Positions 57,799-64,000 of a DNA stretch of 64,000 nucleotides are shown here, in pieces. The notes beneath the pieces were generated by a model. That model was not told where the DNA came from, searched no databases, and was given only the letters and a program-made list of their open reading frames with translations. This stretch comes from Pseudomonadota bacterium (GTDB lineage: Bacteria > Pseudomonadota > Gammaproteobacteria > Burkholderiales > Rhodocyclaceae). Location of the stretch: NCBI GenBank assembly GCA_018262095.1, contig JAGTRW010000002.1, forward strand, positions 173,729 through 237,728. Direction: 5' to 3'. Each line of letters starts with the position of its first letter. Position 1 is the first letter of the stretch. Made by a program: the position numbers and the translations under genes.

Positions 57799-58833
57799 AT
57801 GAGCAAGAAGATTAGCTGGCGAATTCCTGCAGTCACCGTCCTCGCTCTGGCCACCCTGTGGTCGCCAATGAGCAGCGCGCAGACGCCCAAATGGCCGACG
57901 CAGGACATCTCGATCGTCGTCCCCTACCCCCCCGGAGGCGGTACCGATCTGACCACTCGCGCCATCGCCGAAGAAATGGGCCGCGCGCTCAAGACCACCA
58001 TTTCGGTGATCAACCAGCCGGGCGCCGCCGGGTCGATCGGCACGCTGGGCGTCTGGAACAAGCCGCACAACGGCTACACGATCGCCGCCAACGGTCTGCT
58101 GGCTTTTGCTTCCTATCCGGTGATGGGCCTCGGCGAGAAGACCTACAAGGATTGGCATATCTGGATCGCCACTTACTCGCCCAACGCCATCGTTACCAAG
58201 GGCGGCGCTGACGCCAAGTACAAGACGATGGCCGACCTGCTCGCCGCGCTCAAGGCCAAGCCGGGCGAAATCACCTTCGGCACCGCGGGTGTCGGCAGCG
58301 GCGGCTACATGGGCGCCGAAGTGCTCAAGCTCGGGACCAAGCTCGCCTACAAGCACATCGCCTATCAGGGCGGCGCGCCGGCGATCATCGGCGGACTGTC
58401 GGGCGAGGTCGACGTCGTTCCGCAACTGTTGATGGAGATGGTCGACCACATTCGCGCCGGAAAAATGAATGCGCTGGCAGTGTTGATGGATCAGCCGTTC
58501 AAGCTCTCGGGCGCCGCCGACATTCCGCCGATCACCGCATCGGTCCCCGAAATCAAGCCCTACCTGCCGATGGGCGAATCGTTCGGTATCATGGTGCCGA
58601 AAGACACGCCGGCCAACGTCGTGCAAGCGATCGACGGCGCCTTCAAGATCGCCGTCGCGAGCGATACCGTCAAGAAATTCGCAGCCGAGAAGGGATCGGT
58701 CGTGCTGGCGCTCAGCGGCGACGAAGCTCAAGCGCACGTCGCCAAACTGGCGTCTATCGTTTCCTGGACGCTGTTTGACGGCGGCACCGCCAAGATCTCG
58801 CCCGAGAAATTTGCCATCCCCAGGCTCAAGTAA
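57799..58833 (+). CDS. tctC: TTT-family solute-binding protein TctC (system 3)
   Basis: 344-residue receptor with a signal peptide ending SPMSSAQ and the motifs ISIVVPYPPGGGTDLTTRAI, VINQPGAAGSIGTLGVWN and GLSGEVDVVPQLLMEMV. The start has GGTGGAGGT upstream; the frame is open into the end of lacI. Its operon encodes two Gfo/Idh/MocA dehydrogenases and a TIM-barrel isomerase, which suggests a polyol, sugar or sugar acid as ligand. Confidence 0.93.
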   Translation: MSKKISWRIPAVTVLALATLWSPMSSAQTPKWPTQDISIVVPYPPGGGTDLTTRAIAEEMGRALKTTISVINQPGAAGSIGTLGVWNKPHNGYTIAANGLLAFASYPVMGLGEKTYKDWHIWIATYSPNAIVTKGGADAKYKTMADLLAALKAKPGEITFGTAGVGSGGYMGAEVLKLGTKLAYKHIAYQGGAPAIIGGLSGEVDVVPQLLMEMVDHIRAGKMNALAVLMDQPFKLSGAADIPPITASVPEIKPYLPMGESFGIMVPKDTPANVVQAIDGAFKIAVASDTVKKFAAEKGSVVLALSGDEAQAHVAKLASIVSWTLFDGGTAKISPEKFAIPRLK

Positions 58834-58843
58834 GACTTGGCGT

Positions 58844-58887
58844 CCGGCCAGTGATCGACCGCGTCGGTCGCTGGCCGGCGGTTTTTT
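58844..58887 (+). terminator. Attenuator hairpin between tctC and tctB (system 3)
   Basis: CCGGCCAG and CGACC (58844-58860) pair with GGTCG and CTGGCCGG (58866-58878) with a small bulge, followed by TTTTTT (58882-58887). It lies 10 bp after the tctC stop. Confidence 0.8.
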
Positions 58888-58904
58888 GAGCAAGGAGTTG
58901 GTCC

Positions 58905-59384
58905 GTGGACAAAAAAACGCATTTTGATTTTGTCACCAGCATCGGCCTGATGATCCTGTCGCTGGTGATGATCGTCGACAGCTATCGCATGGGCGTCGAT
59001 GTCGGCGGCGCGCTTTACGCCTCGCCCGGCATGCTGCCGATGGTCCTGGCCTTATTGCTGTTGCTGACCAGCGCGATGCTGCTCAAGCGCAGCATCCGTA
59101 ACGGCGGCGCCAGACAGAATCTGGCCGGATTCGTTGCCTGGTTCGACATTTTCAGAAAGTCCCGGATGGCGCGCGAAATGATGGTCGGCGCGCTGATCCT
59201 GGCGCTCTATACCTTCGTGCTGGCGCCGCGCCTGCCGTTCTGGATGTCGACTTCGATGTTCATGATCCTGCTCATGGCCATTCTCAAGGCGACTTCGCTG
59301 GTCAAGAACCTGATGATCACCGCGCTCGTCGTCGGATCGATCTACGGCGTCTTCCAGATGGTCTTCCACGTTCCGCTGCCATAG
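58905..59384 (+). CDS. tctB: TTT small membrane subunit TctB (system 3)
   Basis: 159-residue protein with hydrophobic helices (FVTSIGLMILSLVMIVDSYR, MLPMVLALLLLLTSAMLL, the last ones near residues 85-150). GTG start with AAGGAG upstream. It ends 11 bp before tctA. Confidence 0.92.
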   Translation: MDKKTHFDFVTSIGLMILSLVMIVDSYRMGVDVGGALYASPGMLPMVLALLLLLTSAMLLKRSIRNGGARQNLAGFVAWFDIFRKSRMAREMMVGALILALYTFVLAPRLPFWMSTSMFMILLMAILKATSLVKNLMITALVVGSIYGVFQMVFHVPLP

Positions 59385-59395
59385 GGGTGTTCTTC

Positions 59396-60904
59396 ATGGA
59401 TTGGCAATATTTTCTCGGCGTGCTGCACTTCGTCGTTCAGCCAGTGAGCTTGTTTACGATGGTCGTTTCGGTTTTCTTCGGCCTGATCGTCGGCATGCTG
59501 CCCGGGCTGACCGCGACGATGGCTGTGGCATTGCTCACCGGGCTCACTTACAAGCTCTCGAATGAAGTCGCGATCCTCTCTCTGATCGCCGTATATATCG
59601 GCGCGATCTCGGGCGGTTGCCAGTCGGCGATCCTGATGAACATTCCCGGAACACCGGCGTCGGCAGCGACCGCCGTCGATGGCTTTCCGATCGGCCAGCG
59701 CGGCGAGGGCGGCCAGGGAATCTTCGTGGCGACCATGTCGTCGTGCGTCGGAACGCTCACCGGGACGCTCTGCGTGCTGCTGCTGACGCCGCCGCTGGCG
59801 ACTCTGGCGCTCAAGTTCGGCGCCTTCGAGTTCTTCCTGCTGGCGCTCTTCGGCGTCATGATCTGCGGCCAACTGACCGCCGGAGCCGACCCGCTCAAGG
59901 GCTGGATATCGGGGATTCTCGGGCTGGTCGTTTCGCAGATCGGCATGGACGGCATGAATGCCTATCCACGCTTTTCGTTCGGCGTAATCGACCTGATGTC
60001 GGGGATCCCACTGATTCCGGTGATGATCGGCCTGTTCGGCTTTCCCGAAATCCTCTACGGACTGGTTTCGAGCACCGCGCGTGCGCAAGTCAAAACGACC
60101 TCGCTCGAGGTCAAAAAGGGCTTGGGCATCCTGCTCAAGAACAAGCTCAACATGATCCGTTCGTCATTCATCGGGGTGGCCATCGGAATCATTCCCGGCG
60201 TCGGCGAAGACGTCGCCGGCTGGCTCTCGTACTGGGCCGAGAAGAAATCGAGCAAGACGCCGGAAATTTTCGGCAAGGGCGCCTACGAGGGCGTCGTCGC
60301 CGCCGAAGCCGGAAATAACGCGTGCATCGGCGGCGCGATCATTCCGGTTCTCTCGCTCGCCGTTCCGGGCAGCGCGCCGGCGGCGGTGCTGCTCGCGGCG
60401 CTGTGGCTGCACGGCCTGCGTCCCGGCCCCTTGCTGATGAGCGAGACCCCGGGGTTCGTCGTCGACATCAGCGTCTATATGGCGCTCAGCGCAATCACCA
60501 TGGTCTTGCTGGCGCTCGTCGTCTCCAAAGCGACGGTCAGGATTCTGGCGGTCAAGAGCACGATCCTGATGCCGATCGTCTATGTGCTGTGCATGGTCGG
60601 CGCCTTCGTGATCAGCAACAGCATCTTCGACATCTACCTGGTCTTCGTCTTCGGCGTGATCGGCTTGCTGCTGCGCGGCATGTCGTACCCGGCGGCGCCT
60701 TTCTTGCTCGGCATCATCCTCGGTCCGATGGCCGACAACAGCCTGCGGCGCGCGCTGATCCTGTCTTCGGGCGACCCGACGCCGTTCTTTACGCGGCCGA
60801 TCAGCCTGATCTTCGCCAGCGCGATCATCCTGATGGCGCTCTCCCAGCTCAACGCCTTCGGCTGGCTCAGAAAGCTGCTGGTGCATGAAGAACTCAAGGA
60901 ATAG
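59396..60904 (+). CDS. tctA: TTT large membrane subunit TctA (system 3)
   Basis: 502-residue permease with the family motifs IVGMLPGLTATMAVALLTGL, GGCQSAILMNIPGTPASAAT and GIIPGVGEDVAGWLSYWAEK. The ATG at 59396 is preferred over GTG at 59387 because an AGGGG sits at better distance. Complete. A Gfo/Idh gene follows 26 bp later. Confidence 0.95.
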   Translation: MDWQYFLGVLHFVVQPVSLFTMVVSVFFGLIVGMLPGLTATMAVALLTGLTYKLSNEVAILSLIAVYIGAISGGCQSAILMNIPGTPASAATAVDGFPIGQRGEGGQGIFVATMSSCVGTLTGTLCVLLLTPPLATLALKFGAFEFFLLALFGVMICGQLTAGADPLKGWISGILGLVVSQIGMDGMNAYPRFSFGVIDLMSGIPLIPVMIGLFGFPEILYGLVSSTARAQVKTTSLEVKKGLGILLKNKLNMIRSSFIGVAIGIIPGVGEDVAGWLSYWAEKKSSKTPEIFGKGAYEGVVAAEAGNNACIGGAIIPVLSLAVPGSAPAAVLLAALWLHGLRPGPLLMSETPGFVVDISVYMALSAITMVLLALVVSKATVRILAVKSTILMPIVYVLCMVGAFVISNSIFDIYLVFVFGVIGLLLRGMSYPAAPFLLGIILGPMADNSLRRALILSSGDPTPFFTRPISLIFASAIILMALSQLNAFGWLRKLLVHEELKE

Positions 60905-60930
60905 AAGCGTCGTCACATCAGGACCTGACA

Positions 60931-61953
60931 ATGATCAACTCTCCGCAACTACGTTTCGCCGTGATCGGCATCGATCACCGCCACATCTACGACCAGGTCG
61001 CCAGCCTGCTGGCAATCGGCGCGCAATGCGTCGGCTACTGGACGCACGACGAGGTGCGAACGCTCGACGGCTTCGTCAAACGCTTCCCGCAGATTCCGCG
61101 AGTCGCCGACCGGCGCACGCTGCTCGACGATCAGAATATTGAGCTCATCGTCTCGGCGGCGATTCCCTGCCAGCGCGCGCAAGTGGCGATCGACGCTATG
61201 CGCCACGGCAAGGACGTGATGGTCGACAAACCGGGAATGACGACGCTCGCCCAACTCGACGAGCTGCGCCGCGTTCAGCGCGAAACCGGGCGGATCTTCA
61301 GCGTCAATTTCACCGAACGCTTCGAGGTACGCGCGGTGACCGTCGCCACCGAACTCGTTCGCGCCGGTGCGATCGGCACGGTGCTGCAGACCGTCGGGCT
61401 CGGTCCGCACCGGCTCAACCGCGCGCTGCGTCCGCCGTGGTTCTTCGACCCGCAGGCCTACGGCGGCATCCTCAGCGACCTCGCTTCGCACCAGATCGAC
61501 CAGTTCCTGCACTTCGCCGACGTTGATGATGCGAGCATCGTCACCTCGCGCGTCGGCAATCTCGGCCATCCCGACGATCCGGGACTCGAGGATTTCGGCG
61601 AGATCGTGCTTGCGCACGGACGCGCCAGCGGCTACATCCGCGTCGACTGGTTCACCCCCGACGGCCTCGACACCTGGGGTGACGGACGATTGACGATCCT
61701 CGGCAGCGAAGGGACCATCGAACTGCGCAAGTACATCGATATTTGCGGACGCCCGGGCAAGGACCATCTGTTCCTGGTCAACCATGAAGGCAGCCGCTAC
61801 ATCGACTGCTCGTCGGCGCCGCTGCCCTACTACACAGACCTCTGGCGCGACGTCTTCGAACGCACGCAAAGCGCGATGACGCATGACCACTGTTTCAAGG
61901 TCTGCGAGCTCGCCCTCTGCGCCCAGCAACAGGCCGAAAGGATTACCCCATGA
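60931..61953 (+). CDS. Gfo/Idh/MocA-family oxidoreductase 1
   Basis: 340-residue NAD(P)-dependent dehydrogenase. The N-terminal Rossmann part starts LRFAVIGIDHRHIYDQVASL (unusual GIDHRH in place of the common GxGxxG), with the family VDKPGMTTLAQLDELRR and the catalytic His region SDLASHQIDQFLHF. Length is usual. It overlaps the next gene by 4 bp (ATGA). In this operon it probably oxidises the imported compound or an intermediate. The cofactor motif is less canonical than in the following paralogue. Confidence 0.9.
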   Translation: MINSPQLRFAVIGIDHRHIYDQVASLLAIGAQCVGYWTHDEVRTLDGFVKRFPQIPRVADRRTLLDDQNIELIVSAAIPCQRAQVAIDAMRHGKDVMVDKPGMTTLAQLDELRRVQRETGRIFSVNFTERFEVRAVTVATELVRAGAIGTVLQTVGLGPHRLNRALRPPWFFDPQAYGGILSDLASHQIDQFLHFADVDDASIVTSRVGNLGHPDDPGLEDFGEIVLAHGRASGYIRVDWFTPDGLDTWGDGRLTILGSEGTIELRKYIDICGRPGKDHLFLVNHEGSRYIDCSSAPLPYYTDLWRDVFERTQSAMTHDHCFKVCELALCAQQQAERITP

Positions 61954-63011
61954 CCCGGAAAAAGACGATCGGTTTCGGTATCGTCGGCACCGGCATGATC
62001 GCCAACTACCACGCCAAGGCGATCAGCGCGCTGAGCGCGACGCACGACATCCGCCTGGTCGGTGCGCTCGACAGCGCGCCGGGTCGCGCGCGCGACTTCG
62101 CGAACAAAAACGACGTGCCGTTCCACACCGATTCGGCCGAAGTCTTTTTCGCCAACCCCGACATCGACGTCGTCTGCATCACGACGCCGAGCGGCGCGCA
62201 TCTTGAGCCGGCGCTGCAGGCGATCGGTGCCGGCAAGCAGCTGATCGTCGAAAAGCCGCTCGAAATCACCGTCGAACGCGTCGATGCGCTGCTCGATGCG
62301 GCGCGCCAGGCCAATGTCAAAGTCGCTGCGATTTTCCAGGCCCGCCTGTCGCGCGGCGCGCGCGTCCTCAAGGAAGCGCTCGACGCCGGGCGTTTCGGGC
62401 GGCTTAGTCTGTGCAGCGCGTACATCAAGTGGCACCGCTCGGCGGCCTACTACAGCGGTTGGAAGGGAACGCTCAAGATCGACGGCGGCGGCGCGCTGAT
62501 CAATCAGGCGATCCACGCCATCGACCTGCTGCAATGGCTGGCCGGAATGCCGCAGGAGATCTTCGCCTTCAAGACGCGCCGCGTGCATCTGGGAATCGAG
62601 GCCGAAGACACCGCCTGCGCGGCGCTGCGTTTCGGCAGCGGCGCGCTCGGCACGATCGAGGCAACCACTGCCGCTTATCCGGGCTGGGAGCGGCGAATCG
62701 AGATCTGCGGCGAATTCGGCAGCGCGGCGATCGAAGACGAGCGCATCGTTCGCTGGGACTTTCGCGACGCGACACCGGCCGACGCCGAGTTACTCGCTTC
62801 GCCGGACAATGCGTCGTCCGGATCGGGCGCCGGCGCGCCTGACCAGATCGACTTTTCCGGACACCAGCGGCAGATCGAAGACATGGTTCGCTCGCTACGT
62901 AACGGCACGCCGCTGCTGATCGACGGCGTGCAGGCGCGCAATACGGTGGTGCTGGTACGCGCGCTCTACCAATCGGCCGAGAGCGGCCTGCCCGTCATGC
63001 TGGAAGTATGA
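61950..63011 (+). CDS. Gfo/Idh/MocA-family oxidoreductase 2
   Basis: 353-residue dehydrogenase with FGIVGTGMIANYHAKAI (NAD loop), the conserved VEKPLEITVERVDALL and the catalytic GGGALINQAIHAIDLLQWL (His-Asp). D-apiose, myo-inositol and several sugar dehydrogenases are of this type, and the substrate cannot be assigned. It overlaps the first Gfo/Idh gene by 4 bp and precedes the TIM-barrel gene by 19 bp. Two paralogues side by side suggest successive oxidation and reduction. Confidence 0.92.
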   Translation: MTRKKTIGFGIVGTGMIANYHAKAISALSATHDIRLVGALDSAPGRARDFANKNDVPFHTDSAEVFFANPDIDVVCITTPSGAHLEPALQAIGAGKQLIVEKPLEITVERVDALLDAARQANVKVAAIFQARLSRGARVLKEALDAGRFGRLSLCSAYIKWHRSAAYYSGWKGTLKIDGGGALINQAIHAIDLLQWLAGMPQEIFAFKTRRVHLGIEAEDTACAALRFGSGALGTIEATTAAYPGWERRIEICGEFGSAAIEDERIVRWDFRDATPADAELLASPDNASSGSGAGAPDQIDFSGHQRQIEDMVRSLRNGTPLLIDGVQARNTVVLVRALYQSAESGLPVMLEV

Positions 63012-63030
63012 ATTCGCCGAGTGCGCGACG

Positions 63031-63861
63031 ATGAGATTTTCCCTGTGCAATGAAGTCCTCGCCGAAATGCCGTTCGAGCGGCAGTGCGAGCTCGCCGCGA
63101 CGCTGGGCTATCAGGGGCTCGAAATCGCCCCGTTCACGCTCAGCGACACGCCTGAGCAAATCACTGCGCGCGAAGCGGCACGTATCCGAGCCACCGTCGA
63201 ATCCTTCGGACTGACCGTCACCGGACTGCACTGGCTGCTGGTCAAACCGGAAGGGCTGTCGCTGACCGACCCCGACGACGCGCTGCGCGCGCGAACGCTG
63301 GGCGTGATGCGCCGCTTGACCGGCCTGTGCGCCGAACTGGGCGGAGCAGTACTGGTGCACGGATCGCCGAAGCAGCGCCAGATCGCCGCCGGCGAGACGC
63401 TCGAAATTGCGCTCGGCCGACTGCGCGAAGCGCTGGCCAGCGTCGCCGACGCAGCCGCCGCCGACGGCGTGACCTACTGCCTCGAACCGCTGTCGGCGCA
63501 TGAGACACCGGTCATCAATACGATTGCGCAGGCCGCCGCGCTGGTGCGTAGCGTCGATCATCCCAATCTGCGCACGATGATCGACTGCAGCGCCGCCGGT
63601 CTCGGTGAAAGCGAGCCGGTTGCCGATCTCATCGATCGCTGGCTGCCGACCGGACTGATCGGCCACATTCAGGTCAACGACCCGAACCGCCGCGGGCCGG
63701 GCCAGGGCGAAATGAAATTCGCGCCGATCCTCGCGGCGCTGCAACGCCAAGGCTATCAGGGCGCGATCGGCGTCGAGCCCTTCGCCTACGTTCCCGACGG
63801 TCCGACGACTGCCGCCTTCTGCAGCGGCTATCTGAGAGGTTTGCGCGAAGCGCTGGGCTGA
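63031..63861 (+). CDS. Sugar isomerase/epimerase (xylose-isomerase-like TIM barrel)
   Basis: 276-residue TIM-barrel protein of the AP endonuclease 2 / tagatose-epimerase superfamily. The metal set is visible: Glu in YCLEPLSAHET, Asp in MIDCSAAGLGE, His in GHIQVNDPNRRG and Glu in IGVEPFAYVP. Family members isomerise or epimerise ketoses, and some decarboxylate 3-oxo sugar acids. Last gene of the lacI-tctCBA-gfo-gfo operon; a hairpin at 63919 follows. Confidence 0.9.
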   Translation: MRFSLCNEVLAEMPFERQCELAATLGYQGLEIAPFTLSDTPEQITAREAARIRATVESFGLTVTGLHWLLVKPEGLSLTDPDDALRARTLGVMRRLTGLCAELGGAVLVHGSPKQRQIAAGETLEIALGRLREALASVADAAAADGVTYCLEPLSAHETPVINTIAQAAALVRSVDHPNLRTMIDCSAAGLGESEPVADLIDRWLPTGLIGHIQVNDPNRRGPGQGEMKFAPILAALQRQGYQGAIGVEPFAYVPDGPTTAAFCSGYLRGLREALG

Positions 63862-63918
63862 TCGCCGGTGGACCCGCGGGTTCTGCATGCTCGCATCTTT
63901 GCGAACTGTAGACGACAC

Positions 63919-63950
63919 AAAGCCCTCGATGCATATGCAAGGAGGGCTTT
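63919..63950. terminator. Hairpin between the sugar operon and the rRNA operon
   Basis: AAAGCCCTC (63919-63927) and GAGGGCTTT (63942-63950) form a perfect 9-bp stem; the loop contains the palindrome TGCATATGCA. It lies 11 bp beyond the 5S 3' end and 57 bp after the isomerase stop, so it can end both converging transcripts. Confidence 0.8.
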
Positions 63951-63960
63951 ATGAATGAGG

Positions 63961-64000
63961 AGCCTGGCGGTGACCTACTTTCGCACACGTAGTATGCACT
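63961..64000 (-). rRNA. rrf: 5S ribosomal RNA, 3' end (partial)
   Basis: The complement reads the conserved 3' end of 5S rRNA, GTGCGAAAGTAGGTCACCGCCAGGCT, split as GTGCGAAAGTAGG and TCACCGCCAGGCT. About 40 bases are present; the rest, and presumably 23S and 16S, lie to the right. Transcription runs leftward and stops at the hairpin at 63919-63950. Confidence 0.9.

Overview
The window is GC-rich chromosomal DNA with the gene order and gene set of a betaproteobacterium. Markers are gmk-rpoZ-spoT, a LexA-controlled imuA-imuB-dnaE2 mutasome, a TPP-riboswitch thiC, E. coli-type frdABCD, and many tripartite tricarboxylate transporter (TTT) genes. I lean towards Rhodocyclales or a relative, but that is inference from gene content, not a database match. 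A partial 5S rRNA on the minus strand closes the right edge, so an rRNA operon lies just beyond the window.

Layout. 1-6.4 kb holds a possible glutamate block: gltJ (partial) and gltI of an ABC importer, a TAXI-type TRAP system (fused permease plus binding protein) and a DUF4392/D-glutamate-cyclase-like gene. 6.4-13.1 kb holds an adhesin-E/alpha-carbonic-anhydrase-like fusion that has lost two of its three zinc histidines, the TPP riboswitch and thiC, two GGDEF proteins and a TonB-like protein. 13.2-18.6 kb is the SOS mutagenesis cassette imuA-imuB-dnaE2, with a LexA box in front and a 131-bp inverted-repeat element inside. 18.7-21.6 kb is a low-GC island encoding an LRR lipoprotein and a secreted protein of unknown function. 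21.7-25.6 kb holds a winged-helix/TPR-like protein, a TonB-dependent receptor and a cupin.

25.7-41.6 kb is a tetrose/sugar-acid catabolic island. It has denD-like, LysR, GntR, an orphan SAF-domain oxidoreductase, the lerK-lerI-derI module (L-erythrulose to D-erythrose 4-phosphate), a SorC regulator, a second GntR, pdxA2, tctCBA, an ltnD-like dehydrogenase and a chemoreceptor coupled to it by a 4-bp overlap. Two genes or gene pairs here are visibly damaged. pdxA2 lacks its first 25-30 residues, its start and its promoter. The tctB-tctA junction has lost the end of tctB and the start of tctA, out of frame. The DUF1537 kinase (OtnK/DtnK), OtnC and OtnI that denD, ltnD and pdxA2 would need are not in the window. 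The intact route is therefore L-erythrulose to the pentose phosphate pool, and the source of L-erythrulose is unexplained. The SAF-domain oxidoreductase is the best candidate for an uncharacterised step.

41.7-53.2 kb is housekeeping: glpK, frdABCD, tatD, an enoyl-CoA hydratase homologue, dadA, spoT, rpoZ, gmk and a small secreted protein. 53.3-63.9 kb carries two further TTT transporters. One stands alone. The other sits in a seven-gene lacI-tctC-tctB-tctA-gfo-gfo-TIM-barrel operon that looks like a complete import-and-oxidise pathway for an unidentified sugar, polyol or sugar acid.

A recurring feature is that each of the four binding-protein genes with a downstream membrane-subunit gene (one TAXI, three TctC) is followed by a strong hairpin before that gene, which fits transcript attenuation to give excess binding protein. 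No insertion sequence, tRNA or CRISPR array was recognised.
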